DNA from: Solanum dulcamara
Lineage: Eukaryota > Streptophyta > Magnoliopsida > Solanales > Solanaceae
Direction of reading: 5' to 3'
NCBI RefSeq assembly: GCF_947179165.1
Contig: NC_077243.1
Location: forward strand, 51,450,001 to 51,514,000
Length of the DNA stretch: 64,000 nt
In this document: positions 46,990 through 59,800 of the stretch, piece by piece
How the letters are laid out: each line of letters begins with the position of its first letter
Numbering within the stretch: position 1 is the first letter of the stretch
The notes under the pieces: model-generated
Database searches by the model: none
Told to the model about the DNA's origin: nothing
What the model saw: only the letters and a program-made list of their open reading frames with translations
Translations under genes and position numbers: made by a program

Positions 46990-49092
46990 TGTAAGACCCG
47001 AAAAGTTGGAAAATGAAACAAAGTGAAAATTTCAAGAAAAGGAGACTGAGTTCAGGTTGGATGAGTCAACTTACAACTCGTAGAAAATTCTACGATTCAT
47101 AAAAGTGAATCATAGGAGTGGTTCAGTAGGTTTAAAATTGGGTAAGTCTGAGGGAAGGTCTACGACTATAAATGACTACTCATAACCCAAACAATGACTC
47201 ATAATGATGAGCACTAAAAGTGATTTAGAGACTCAGGGGTTTTAGACCTGTAGGACGACTGGGTTCTATGACTCATAGAGGATTCGATGAGTCATAAGGT
47301 GGACTCTTAAGATGGGTTTTGAGGGTTGAATTATGACCAAACATTAGTGGGGTTCGATGATTCATTTGTACAAATTATAGGAGAGTCAACGACTCATAAA
47401 TATGAGTCGTAGGGATAAAGTTTCATTCCAGTAACCTATGATTTTGGAGTATTATTTTGATGACACATATTGATGACCCGTATACTAAATGACTAGTTGT
47501 AGAAGCCATCCATACTATCGTAAATGATTATTATTAATTTTCCATAGATGTTAAGTTCAATTAATAAGTGTGGAAATAGATTTGGAGACGTTTTAAGGTC
47601 ACAAGAATCCCATAGCACAAAGTCTAGTCTAAAGATTCCTTACCGATTGAGTTTTGGTGAAAGATTTTACTTGGGTAAAATTCAAATGATCATATCTCCT
47701 AGAATATAACTCATTAGGTATCCCAAGACAAATCAAATCAAATGTATTTGAGTCCTGTTTCCAATGCCACTAAGTTTTCCTTATTTCGAGTTTGTAGTAA
47801 AAAGTTATGATGGTTTTACAAAAGACTGTCAATTCAGAAATATTATGACCTTGAGTTACAACCCATAGGAACAAGTTAAGAATCATAGAAATATTTACGA
47901 ACGATAAACATGAGTCATAAAAAAGATTAGAGACTCATTTTTTCAACATTTTCCAAGGGTTGATAGGACGAATTGGTTCTACGACCCGTAAACTTTTTGA
48001 CGACCCATAAAGTTGATTCTAGGGTCTTCCAATTAGATTTTATGCAGGGTTGGTTTGTCTCTTCCCTATAAGTTCCTCAATGTATGTGCACATTTTTGGG
48101 ACTAGGTTCTTAACTATTGACTACCCTAAGTATTCCTAAACTCTCATTCTTCTATTAACTCTCAAAAATCACAAGTCTTCTCTCCCATGGGCTCGTCTCA
48201 AAGGTCTTCTCCCACACTCAAGCTAGGGTTTCAAGCTTAACAAGGTTTCCCTTCAATTTATTAGTGGATTCTATCAAGGTAGGTGGGAATTAATCCATGG
48301 GTTCCTTTCACCCATGGAGTCCTAAGATTTTCCTTAAGATCTTCCTCAAAAATCTCCTTAGATTTCATTTGTTTCTAACCCTAGGTTTGCTGAATTGCAT
48401 TGTATTTTTGTAATATCATTTTTAATTATTATCAATGATCATTATAAGCATCATTCTATATTTATTACATGATTTCAAGTTGGATTATGATGCCCAAGCA
48501 TAATGCCATTTTCAATGTTGATTTTCTTGAACTATGATTAGTTTCAAATGATTTTTCAATGAAGGCTTTTATAAATGATGTTTGAGACTTATGGAGGATT
48601 GGTGAAAATTATAAATGATGATTTGAATGATTTTCTAAAAATTTCTTACATTAAATATTGCTAAAAATTGATGTAATCTTCATGAAATATGTGTGGGTTG
48701 ATATAAAGTATATGGTCATGCATGTTTTGCATCAAATTCTATGATGTCAAGTCAAATTGATTATGTATGCATGCTTCAACTAAGTTACAAGTACAAGTTG
48801 TTATCTTGAGTTCCAAGTTATATTCAACGAAAGCATTATAAATATTTTCCAAGATCTAGGAATGAGTTTAAAGGTTATTTTTGCAAAGAAGTTTCTTGAA
48901 TGATGATTTTATAATGCTCAAGCAAGTTAATGATAGAGTGAGTTAAGGCCCTAAAGATATTTTAAAAATAAAGATATGTAATGATGGAAGGTCTATACTC
49001 ACATTACATGAGATAAAGTTAAGGAGCTATTCTATGATAATATTCTTATGAAGATTGGATGGGTAGTAGAAATGGCCCATCCCATATGATGA
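46990..49092 (+). repeat. E5 gypsy LTR, truncated by the LINE
   Basis: It starts TGTAAGACCCG. The later part (48700..49040) resembles E1's LTR in wording and order, such as the ATGTAATGATGGAAGG tract and the ACATTACA tract. It carries a long array of CGACTCAT/ATGAGTCG words. It is cut at 49092, where the LINE tail begins. Its link to the integrase piece after the LINE is an inference from strand and order. Confidence 0.7.
47060..48015 (+). repeat. CGACTCAT/ATGAGTCG palindromic words in E5 LTR
   Basis: The word and its complement recur many times between 47060 and 47420 and again near 47880..48010. At 47389..47410 arms ACGACTCATA and TATGAGTCGT form a perfect 10-bp inverted repeat with a 2-bp loop. 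Confidence 0.82.
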
Positions 49093-50707
49093 GTTTTTTT
49101 TCATGCCTTATTTTACATGAAAACAGAAAAATACAAGGAGGGAGACATAAACCTAACCTCCGATCCTATAGTGGTTCCTAAGTTGGCTAACCTACTAAGG
49201 TCAGCCAACTTATCCCCAATACAATATGGTGCTTTCTAAATACTAGAAAAAAAAGAGGAGAAAGACCCTATGAGTGGACTCCTCTCTATTCACAATATCT
49301 AGAAAAGCAATAAACGAGGGAGACTCTCCCCTTTACAATCTAATTGTAACCAAATATTCTTAAAGAGTTAAGAAGTACTTAGATTCAAATTAAACAGTAA
49401 AACTGGAGAACTCATGATGTTATCCTGTTCGTCTAGAGTCATCGTCGTCTTCTAGATTATCGATTCCAGCTTAGTCGAGTTCAAAAAAGTCCTAACCTCA
49501 AGTTTTTATCCAGTGTTGGAGGTTACAGTATTTGTAGGTATTTCTCTACAGGTCAGCATCTCTTGATGAACCAAGGTGTAGTCCCTAGTTTTTGCAGGTT
49601 GTTATTATTGTAGGATTGTTGCTTGGCCCTGCAGGTACAGGACGATGTTGTAGCTCAGGCAAATGATGCAGCTCTTTAGTGTTCCTGCAAAAAAGAAGCA
49701 AACCAAGAGAGGAAAAAAACAAGAGATGCAACAAATGTTGTTGGTCTGTAGTGTGATTAAAGTAGCATTGTAACCTGCACTGATATTACTGCAATTCTGT
49801 ATGTTGTTGTAGGTGTTTGGAGTGGTTAATGGACTATTTGTTGGTTGTTGCAAACCTACAATATACAAGAACTGCAGCTCTGTAATATACCTACAAGAAA
49901 TCCCCCATGTTAGGATGATTAAGGCTGCAATCTGCAACTCCATGAACATGTTGAGTGTTGTTGTTGTTGGATGTTGGTGTTGTGTGTTGCTATTAGTGAC
50001 TACTGCAGCTATAGTGTAACTGCTTCAATTCTTATTGTTTTTGTGTGCTGCTCCTATTGGATCCACTGGTCTTCTTAAAGTAGCCTGCACAACATAAGAA
50101 AAGGAAAGGAAAATTCCAAATGTTGGTTGAGATGTTGCAGACCTGGAGTGTACAGCTGCAGTTCTGCTAGTTACAGATTATTGGATGTTGAAGATGTTGT
50201 TTTTGGGTGTTGCATCTTTGTTGGTATAAACCTTCAGATTCTTGGACTCTACAGGTACTGGAACCATACTGGAGCTCTATAACCAAGTGTTGCAACACTT
50301 TAGTGTGCCTGCACAAAAAACAAACAATGCATTTCCAAGTGTTGGCTCAAGTGCCACAGATCAGTCATGTACCTGCAAATCAAAAACAAAGAAGAAACAA
50401 ATATTCTAGTCCTTACCTCTACTATTAAGTTGATTATTCTAGGAAAGTAATAAACAAGGGAAACTCTCTCCTTTACAAAACTTCTAACTATGAAATTATA
50501 CATAAAGAGTTCTATACTACAATTACAGATAAGGTATACAAGTCATGGAGGTTGTTTGATCCTCTTCAGTTTTATCCTTCTAAAACTTGTCATCCCCATT
50601 TTGTCTAATATGTAGTATCCTCTTGTTTCCTTTGGAAGTTGTTGAACATTGTAGACTTGGAACATGTTGTGGCTACATTGAAAGTAATCCAGCATTATAA
50701 TCAGCTC
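49093..50707 (-). other. L1 3' tail with acceptor-like repeats and poly(A)
   Basis: 1.6 kb after the RNase H stop. On the minus strand, pyrimidine-rich runs ending in GCAG or GTAG recur at about 50373, 50309, 50085, 49891 and 49685, often followed by GGCACTAAAG- or GTACA-like text. A tract at 49300..49350 (minus GTAAAGGGGAGAGTCTCCCT) has a diverged partner at 50445..50475. The open frames here are not coding. Confidence 0.75.
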
Positions 50708-51064
50708 CTACAAGTCTATGATGTAGTTCCTGATGGTCCAAGATGGTGTGATCTCTTGTTTTAGCCATTTCACGAGTAATTCAGAATCAACCTCCAAGAG
50801 AACCCTGCTGTAGCCATGCTGAATGCACCAAGTGATGCCCATTAGAATAGCCTGCACCTCAACTTGGTTATTAGATCCAAATCTAAGTGGTGCAGTAAAG
50901 GCATAAATGAGCTTTCCTTTGTGATCTCTTAGGATGCCCCCAGCTCCAATTCTTCCAGGATTCTCCAAAGCACTTCCATTAGTGTTAAGCTTAACCAAGT
51001 TGTAAGAAGGTTTGTGCCAACTAACTGGGATAATTTTCAGTTCATGGTTGCATCTCTCCACCAT
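50708..51064 (-). pseudogene. L1 RNase H domain, first catalytic Asp replaced
   Basis: This is the type-I RNase H fold found at the C-terminus of some plant LINEs. The start reads VKLNTNGSALENPGRIGAGG, where the N of NTN takes the place of the usual first catalytic Asp. The Glu in VEVQAILMGI and the Asp in LLEVDSELLVKW are present. The frame is open for 118 codons and differs from that of the RT, so at least one frameshift lies between them. The loss of the first catalytic Asp predicts no activity. Confidence 0.88.
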
Positions 51065-51284
51065 AGCTATTAGCCCCTTCCAGCCATTTGGCTAGCTAAT
51101 GTAAGGGAAAGCTGTGAAAATCAGCATATAGAGGTCTTTGATGACTGAAAAACTCACTCTAGTACTGCTTGACTTTTTGCCTCCATATTTGCTAGCACAT
51201 CTATTCTTCCATAGGTTCCACCAAATAAATATAGGAGTATCTTGCAATAAGAGTTTATGTAACTCATTATTTGGTTTAGACAAC

Positions 51285-53098
51285 CACTATTTCATCAACT
51301 TACTTCTCATGGGGCTACTATTGTGTTATATACCCCAACGGTCAGAAAAATACTTCCATATGTGTCTAGCAATATGTCCAGAGATAAATATATGATCTAT
51401 AGTGTCCCACCCTGGCCTGTAACAACAAGAACACTAATCAAGTGCATGACCAAAGTGTTCAATACTTTCATTTGTAGGCATCTTGCTTCTGAGAGTTCTC
51501 CAAATAAGAAAAGATATCTTGAAAATGATATTCCTATGCTATATATTAGTGTCAGTCATGGTTTTGTTTCTTTTTTCCTGATCTGGTTCCAAGCTAAAGC
51601 ACAAGTGAACTTGCCATCTAAGGTTAGTTTCCAGCAGGCTATATTTGAGAGGTCAGGTTGATACTTGAAGGAAAAATTGAGGATCTTATGTATAAGGTGT
51701 TGTAGTGCATGCTGTCTCACTTTCTCTTCATTCCAGCCTCCATTAACCAAGAACTTAGAGACAATGATATTTTTAAGTCTAGGTAGATGGTCATTATGGT
51801 AGGATAGGGGGATAATTCCTAGCCAATCATCCCACCAAAAGCTGCAAGAACCTAAATTAATATGCCAGTGTATATGAGGCTCAATGTCAGATTTATTTGT
51901 CATCATGTGCTTCCACATAAGGGATTGACTAGTGTCCCATTTCTTGATTACTGGATGAGCTCTTTGGTAGTAATTGTCCCTCAAGAAGCTCCCCTATAGA
52001 GTCTTCTTTTACCTAAAGGTCCACCATTGTTTATACTGCAATGCTAGGCACACATCTCTAAGATTTTTCATACCAATACCTCTTCCTTTTGTTGGATAGC
52101 TGAGGGTCTCCCATGAAGCCCAATTGTATTTCCTCTTTTCTTTGTCCCATCCCCAAAAGAAGTTTGCTATAAGAGACTTTATTTGTTTGAGGGTAGTTGC
52201 AGTAGGAGTGATAGAAAATAGAAGATGAATTGGGAGAGACTGCAGTACATACTTCAAAAGAGCAGCTCTCCCTCCATAGCTGAGGACTTTGATCTGTCAT
52301 CCTCTAATTCTAGAGGTCACTTTAGACACCATACTAGTAAAGTAAATGATCCTTTGTCTTCCAATATATAGAGGACATCCTAAATAGGTAATAGCACTAT
52401 TAGTATTCTTGAATTCAGTGATGGAAGTGATCCTTGATATAATCTCGGGATTGGTATTCAAAGGGAGCATGCACTGACTCTTGTGCTTGTTAATAAGCTA
52501 ACCTGAACTTTTTTCATACCTCTGGAGTGTCTTTATGATCAGCTTGAGAGAGTATTTGCAAATTGAAGTGAAGATGATTATATCATCAACAAAGCTCAGA
52601 TGATTATTCAAGGGGCCTTTCTTCTCCATGTAAAAACCTCTGTAAAGGTAATGTTGATGCATATTATTGAGCATTCTTGAAAGAACATCAGCACCTATTA
52701 CAAAGAGGTTAGGGGACAATGGATCTCCTTGTTTGAGGCCTTTTGTAGAATGGAAAAAACCATGCCTACCACCATTCACAATAACTGAATCCCAATTATT
52801 GTCCATTAACCTCCAAACCATATCTATAAATATTTCTCCAAATCCCATCCTTCTCATAACCAGGCATATGAATGACCAAGACACTCTGTCATAGGCTTTG
52901 GCCATTTCTAGTTTGATAATAACATTATCACCAATATTTGGTCTTTTGATGCTGTGAATGATTTCTTGTACCAACATGACATTTTCAGAGATGTTTCTTC
53001 TCTGGACAAATCCTAACTGATTTTCAGAGATTAGCTGAGGAAGAATGGGAGCTAATTTGAGGCATGTTCCTGATATTAATAGCTTAAGGAAATAATAT
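51285..53098 (-). pseudogene. L1 reverse transcriptase and zf-RVT region
   Basis: LINE-type RT. The blocks are ISENQLGFVQRRNISENVML, IIKLEMAKAYDRVSW, GLKQGDPLSPNLFVI and the catalytic LSFVDDIIIF (about 52570..52600), with both Asp present. TYLGCPLYIGR, then SYGGRAALLKYVLQSLPIHL and the zf-RVT-like part (WWDDWLG, CWKLTLDGKFTCALAW) follow. Nearly everything from 53112 down to 51556 stays in one frame, interrupted by stops near 52498, 52300, 52009 and others. The limited damage suggests a rather recent element. In family terms this enzyme primes cDNA at a nicked target. Confidence 0.92.
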
Positions 53099-53638
53099 TG
53101 TTCGAGGCTCATAGTTCACGGTATTCGAATCATCCTAGTTGAACAACAAAGTATAGAGATTTGAGAGAAATATATTGGTGGATGGACATGAAAAAGGATA
53201 TCAGAGAGTTTTTAGCCAAACTAATTGCGAACAAGTGAAAGTTGAGCATCACAAATTGGTAGGTTTAGCTCAAGACATTGAGATTCAAATTTGGAAGTGG
53301 GAAGAAATCAATATTGACCTCACAATGGGTTTACCTCATACACGTAAGCAACATGATTCGATTTAGGTGGTTGTTGACCATATGACTAGGCTCATTTTCT
53401 TCCCGTTAAGACTTTTTATTCAGCCAAGGATTATTGTATACTTTATATCTGTGAGTTGGTTAAGCTTCATAGGGTCCCATTATCTATTATTCTGAATCAA
53501 GGTGCTAATTTCACATCTCAGTTTTGGAGGTCTTTTCAAAAGGGGGTTGTTACTCAATTTAAGCTTAGTATGATTTTTTAACAGCAAATTGATGGACAAG
53601 ATGAGCTTACTAATCAAATAATGGAAGACTGTTGAAAG
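53099..53638 (+). pseudogene. E5 integrase, core part before E6
   Basis: Gypsy integrase: the EAHSS-like zinc-module region near 53106, then QVKVEHHKLVGLAQDIEI, and the first catalytic Asp in EINIDLTMGLPHTRKQHDSI (about 53305..53365). The second catalytic site reads ILNQGANFTSQFW, with Asn in place of the usual Asp. The Glu region (DGQDELTNQIMED) is near 53595..53630. Several stops occur. It is interrupted by E6 at 53638 and continues at 63444. The 5' part of the element is absent beyond the LINE. Confidence 0.87.
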
Positions 53639-54405
53639 CTTATTATTACGACCTAACCCTGTAGGCCATGACAGGGTGCCCAAGCTTGACACCCACATAT
53701 ACACTTGTAAATCGTAAGTAAGTTTGTCTCTTGAGAGAGCATGACTTATCATTTAGGCAGCATAACACCTAAGATGATGAGTATATCATAGAATGTGGGG
53801 TCATCTCATTATATACATATACGCGAGCTGAAAAGGTTTCCATGGCAAAGCGAACGTCCCAAAACATAAATCATATGGGAATAATTGAACAAATATACAT
53901 ACACAACCCACACACTTGTCTACAAACCTCTAAGAGTGTTAACGACTATATATGATGGGACATAGCCCCCGCCTTACCCCTGAATAAGCAAATATATACA
54001 TAGGAGGTTTGGTACCAAAACTCAGCTCCGAATCAATGGAACTTCTTCCAACTTGCTGAGTGGAATCTTAAGCTGACGGACTCCCAAAACCTGTGTCTAT
54101 ACCAACGGGCATGAAACGCAGCCCCCTCCAAAAAGAGATAGTCAGTACGGCATATGTACTGAGTATGTAAAGTATAAAACATCATAAAGAGGGCACAACT
54201 AACATAGGGATGCAGGGGACAAGCATAATGTTCATAAAACTATAGTACCTGCATCTTATAAAATAGAGTCGTGTATACCCTCATCAAACCTGTACTCAGC
54301 CCTCTAGGGGACTCAGTATCACAAACACATCATCTAACATGATAGGTATACGTATACCATTAGCGCTGTGGAACGTACAGCCTAATCCATGTATATAGCA
54401 AGTAT

Positions 54406-54620
54406 ATGCCGAGGAGCGATGACCCAATCCACATATCATATAATAATGTCGAGGACTGATAGCCTAATCCGTGTCTCATATAATAATGCCGAGGTATGAT
54501 GACCTAATTTGTATATCATATAATAATGACAAGGTACGATGGCCTGATTCGTATGCATACATATCATTTAATAATGCCAAGGAATAGTAGCCCGATTGAT
54601 ATATCACATAACAAGGCATA
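54406..54620. repeat. 40-bp tandem repeat, 5 units (E6 3' LTR)
   Basis: Units of the type ATGCCGAGG...ATATAATA start at 54406, 54446, 54486 and 54526. The fifth starts after a 48-bp unit at 54574. The 5' LTR has the same pattern at 61263, 61303, 61343, 61383 and 61431. Confidence 0.9.
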
Positions 54621-56366
54621 TACATGCATGTAAGGCTTGGTAATATGTCAAACATCCCTCAGGTATCAGCATAAAGCATGTTCAAGAGCCCCTAAGTATA
54701 AGAGCTTACACATCCCAACACTATTCAACCTATAGAAGGCTCAAGGGTCATAGTTCAACTACTTTAAGACCCTTATTATTCAAAAGTGAGTACAAGTCAT
54801 GAGTCACATCCAGAACCTATAAATGGAACTGTCTCTAACTCTTATCATACATCGTTTTACTTACATTAAGCCATTTTAAGAAAAAGAAGAGATAGGCTTC
54901 ACGTGTATTACTTTTTATCATGTAGAAGGCTTATAAGACCATAACTCAACCATCGCGGGAGTCTAACATCAAGAAGTGAATAAGATTAATGAGTCATGCT
55001 TAGGGTTCTAAGAATGTAACTATCTCTACATTACATATACCAACCACTTATGGATACAACATGCCAATAGAAAAGAAGAGGTAAGCTTTACATACTCATC
55101 CCTTCCTAATGTATGGAAGGCTTGAGAAGCCCTAGTTCAATTACTGTAATGGTTCCGTCTTCAAGAAGTAAATAAGAACCGTGAATTACCCTTGGAATAT
55201 ATGAGTATATTTACCCTCAAGCTCCTATCATTCATTACTTAACTTGAAGACATGCCAAAAGAAAGGAAAGATAGGCTTTACATACCTTTTATCAAGTAGT
55301 CGTACCCACTCTTGCTTCATCGCCTTCTGAACCTATTTATCATGAAGGTAATTCTAACATTACTAACCTTCAATTTTCCAACTTCTCAAACCATAACCAA
55401 GCATCCATAGGAACCACTTCCTTATGTGCCTTTCTTAAGTAGTTTGTTAATCGGTTAAGAAGTTAACGGAAATTGGGCAACACTTCCCCTATGACTTGCC
55501 CTATATAAATTTCCAATTACATACTCAATTACTACAGCCAACCAACAACAACAATCAGAAGCTTACACACAAGTAAGCCACTTCATTATGTAACACAAAC
55601 TCTAAATAACTCGCTTATAACTACGATACCAAATTAGGGGTTTCAATCGTTAATTCGTAAAATCTTTAACCACACGGAATGGAGGATTAGGTGGATGAAA
55701 CCAGAAGCACCCACCCTCTTTTTACCCACATTACATCCCTGCAACATGCCATAAAACCATCTCCAAAGACAACACCACAATCACAATAACTCTATACAAC
55801 CTTAACAACTTTAGCTCGGCTAGAACAACTTCAATTTAGTTTATTTCTGATGCCTAGCATACTTATACATTTAGCCTACTTAAAAATTCATTTACAATAT
55901 GTAATACACTCCATAACAAAATTATTAACACCACTTTGAAAGAAAAGACCTTACCTTGTCCAAAACATGCCTCAAAAGCTTTCTAACGCGGCTGAAAAGT
56001 AGTGGACTGCTTGTTACCCTTCCTTGCTGCCCCAAACAATTAATTTAAATTATTAAACATCGCTATATCACCATAGTATACCTTAAATAATAAATTCACG
56101 AAGAAGAAATCAGAGCCTTACCTCTCCTTCTCAAACCCGTAGCTCCCCTTAGATTAGTTCTAGGTTTTTCTTTCTACTTTTCTTTTAATTTAAAGTGATA
56201 AAGGATGGGAATTTTATGAATTTGTCATCAATACACCTATATATATATATATCCTTTAAGAGGTGACATATGTCATCCCTTAAGGGTGATACGTGTTCAA
56301 CCCTCATTGGACCAACCAAGTCATGCGACCACTCCAAGGCTGCCACGTGGCCATGTGGGACCCACC

Positions 56367-56391
56367 CCAAGTAGGTGTGTCACCTACTTGG
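56367..56391. repeat. Perfect inverted repeat in E6 LTR
   Basis: Arms CCAAGTAGGTG and CACCTACTTGG with a TGT loop. The identical structure is in the other LTR at 63008..63032, each followed by further AAGTAGGTG words. Confidence 0.93.
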
Positions 56392-56796
56392 AATAAGTAG
56401 GTGAATCACCCACTTAGTCCAAGTAGGTGCATCACATGCTTGCGTACGAGAAGATGCTACAGCTCCTCCTGCCTCTTCCATGGGTTCGTAATCTCATCTC
56501 ACTTTAAGAACCTATGTAATCCTTGCTACGTGAGCTCAACATGTACTCCCGTAGCTTATGTGTGTAAGACATCCTAGTTGATATCTTACGCAGGTAAGTT
56601 GAGTCCCAAAACCTGTTATTTTGGCCCCCAACTTGCTTCAAATCCTTATAGCCCTATTTCTAACCTTCACTCTTATGGGGTATCACGTCCTCCCTTCCTT
56701 AGAGTTATTTGATAACATTATAGACAATTTGGGTCACCGTAAAAGTTTCAAGAAGATTAAGAAGATGTTCCAAAGCACAAAGGTACGGGGTATAAC

Positions 56797-56810
56797 ATCC
56801 TTCCCCCCTT
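56797..56810 (-). other. E6 polypurine tract
   Basis: On the minus strand, TAAGGGGGGAAGGA directly precedes the LTR start TGTTATACCCCG. Confidence 0.85.
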
Positions 56811-59800
56811 AGAACATTCGTCCTCGAATGTCAACTAGTCTCGTAAGAAATTACTAGTGCTTCAGGATTCCTCTATACTAGTTGTCGTTCATAGGCCTCA
56901 TATTAACCCATATAGTCATTTTAAGAGGGTAGATTACCTGTAGGTATAGGCAATAGGTACGAACGTTTCTCCCTAATTTCTTCTTCATCTTCCCAGACTA
57001 TCTCTTCTGTATTCTCATTTCTTCACCATAATTTGAAAGAAGCCAAGTCCTTAGTTCGCAACCTTCTAATCTGCCGATCCGATGATGGAGATAGGTTGCT
57101 CCTCATAGAATAATTTCCCTATTATGTATACCTCATCCATAAGGAACATTCTGGGTGGGTTACTAATATATTTTCGAAGTATTAATCTGTGAAAACTGAA
57201 TGTATCATTTCAAATCAGATGGTAGGTTCAACTCGTAGGAAACTTTGCCTATTCTACGACTAATTTGTTAAGGGTCAAGTGTTTCTTTTCTGTCGAGTCC
57301 CATTACATCTTTCACTGGTGATGCTTTCACGAGTACCTGATCCTCAACTTTGACCTCAAAAAGTCAATGTCGATTATCTGAGTATGACTTTTATCGATTC
57401 TGGACTGTTAATAGGTTCTCCTAAATGAGCTGCACTTTATCAATAGCTTGTTGGCTCATGTTCGAGCCTATTAGTGCACCTTCATCAACCTTAAACCAAC
57501 CAACGGGTGCTCTGCCATATGAAGCTTTCTATGATGCCATTTGGATACTATTATACGCAGCTTCAATAAGTGACAAGTGATAACTTCAGCTACTTCTGAA
57601 GTTAATACTGCAGGCCTGCAACCTATTTTCTCGCATTTGCATAGTGCGCTTGGCCTGTCCATTAGTCTGGGGGTATAATGCTTTATTATGTTCTCAATTC
57701 CCTTTAAAAGGTTTTAACTTTCCTTCTGCTCTGCACCTTTTAAACCCAATCCCTAGGGTTGGCTATCATACAATTTGTTTTACTCCACCTTGTAACATTT
57801 TAGGCATGTCCTACTGCAGTTTTTGCTCAGGCCTTTTTTCCAGTTCTCTTGCCATACCTTGTATTATAATATTTACACAAATGTGTGTAGGTGCTTAACA
57901 CAGCCCAGAAGATTCCTTAGCATTGCTATACTGGTATTTAGGTAAACATGTATCATTTCTTACTTCCTTCAGTTGACGTCAGGGATTCACTATAGCTTTT
58001 GTCCTTAGTACTGATTATACTTTAAGGGTTGTGCCTCAAACCATCTTACACTTTTCTTTAATGTATTCGAACTATGGAAGTCACCTTGCTATTACTGACT
58101 TCGTATTATCTTTATCAACTAATCACTTGATCTCACACTTAGAATACCAATATTTGTAGGTTATATAACTATTCTTGTATACTTCGCACAACATGCATTC
58201 AATTCCAATCATAGTATGTCATTCTCTTGTCTTACTCTACTTTACGTAGGCCAGTGTACTAACTTGCACTTACAATCTCTTTTGCTGCTTGTACATCACA
58301 ATACCATTAGTTAGTAACTCTGTTACCAATATCTTACCTTTAGTCAACTATGGTCTGGCTATCCCTTATAATATCTTCAAGTTCTTATTATAATTTTCAC
58401 GTTGTATTCTTTTTTTTTGTATGCACCCATTCTATGATGTCATACCAATCTAGGTCTTTACCAATAGTTCACAGCACTATCTTAGATATCATGGCTTTTA
58501 TCCATCCATTGCTGGCTATTGAGATCTTGCCAATTGGCTCTAGTATGGGATCTCACTTGAAATTTACGTATTTATGTTAACATACTGTAATGTCAGTTAA
58601 TTTCATCATACGAGTCTGTTCCAATGTATTTGGTACACCTATGCTTTTGGTTACCAATGTACGACACCTTAACACAATTGTAAGGTGCTGATCTAGTCTA
58701 CTTGTTGGAACTCGGTTCATGTAGCAATTTATTCAAAGCAACCTTCTATTTATCCCAATCAGTAATCAGACAGTGTGTTTAGTCTTTTCAGATTCTCCGT
58801 TTAGGAGCACTTATTTTCTGATGACACGTGTCTCAAGCTTTGTCATAACACTATCTTTACCCCAGTGAATACTACTTGTTTCTTTAGTAAATTCACAATG
58901 CATCAGTTGTTTTGCAACCCTACTTTCCTTATCCGTTAAGGATCTTACTATTTTCCCATGGTGGAGTCACATATATTCCTTACTTCTTTATGCCTTAGGA
59001 GCTTTCATCCTTGTTGTGCACCTGATGTTAACTTCTAATATTACTTAAAACCATATTAACTTTGTTCTAATAGTGGCCTTGTCTTATCACCTTTTCATTG
59101 TACTATACCTTCAGTTCATAGCTGTCTATTTCCTTTCTTGTCAATACTCATACTTAATTAATAATGTCTATCTTGACTGCTTCCTTTCTGGGCTTTACTA
59201 ATCTTCATAACGATCCCTGTTATATTCACATAATACCCTGTTCGCATTCAATCCCATAGTATAACACTTCTTAACCTTTTCCACAATTCCTATTATGGGT
59301 TATTTACATTAGGGGAGGTAAACGTTCTTAACCTTTGTCTAAATCATCCCCTACTATCACAATCCCTTATAAATTACCTTAGCATATTATCACCAACACA
59401 TGAACTTGAATAGCCCACGAATTTATGTTTTCAGTTAACAAGTTACATCTTCAATTAGTGGGCGAAGAGCTAGTAAGATGTTGTAATGAAGCATTCTCCA
59501 ACTACCGCCCGAAGGGAACTAGAATCCAATAAGCACCCTAGTACTTTTTAGTGATTGACTCACATGGTCTCCCTCTAGGTTCACTCTTGAGTCGTGAACA
59601 AATTTTCAAGTTTTCCACAGAAGTGAAACTCAACGTTTGGACATCTTGTCCTTCAACATGAGCCTTTTCCAAGGAAAAAATATAGTTGGAAAATATCTTG
59701 GTTCCGTTCAAATGAATTCTGAACTTTGCTGCTCATATAGGCTTTGTCAGAAATAAAACTCCCCAAGTAGAAGTAGTGCCTCTCACTGAGAACCTGGAGG

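Larger units (their letters stand above)
49093..53098 (-). mobile_element. L1: plant LINE, 5'-truncated
   Basis: The minus-strand non-LTR retrotransposon contains RT, zf-RVT region, RNase H, a 1.6-kb 3' tail and a poly(A) (plus-strand T run at about 49095..49103). The endonuclease and the RT's first blocks are missing, because the 5' end joins a gypsy integrase at about 53098. No target duplication is seen: CTCATCAT after the poly(A) has no match beyond the 5' end. Confidence 0.9.
53644..56796 (-). repeat. E6 3' LTR (3153 bp)
   Basis: On the plus strand it runs from TATTACGACC to GGTATAACA. It is closely related to 60498..63438. It carries the 40-bp tandem repeats (54406..54620) and the CCAAGTAGGTG palindromes near 56367. 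Confidence 0.93.

Noticed and set aside
49605..49949. A 114-codon open frame rich in Thr/Asn on the minus strand
   Set aside because: It lies in the LINE 3' tail after the RNase H stop, has no domain, and the region is a degenerate repeat.
52667..52894. A plus-strand open frame over the LINE
   Set aside because: It is a shadow of the minus-strand RT, which has clear family motifs.
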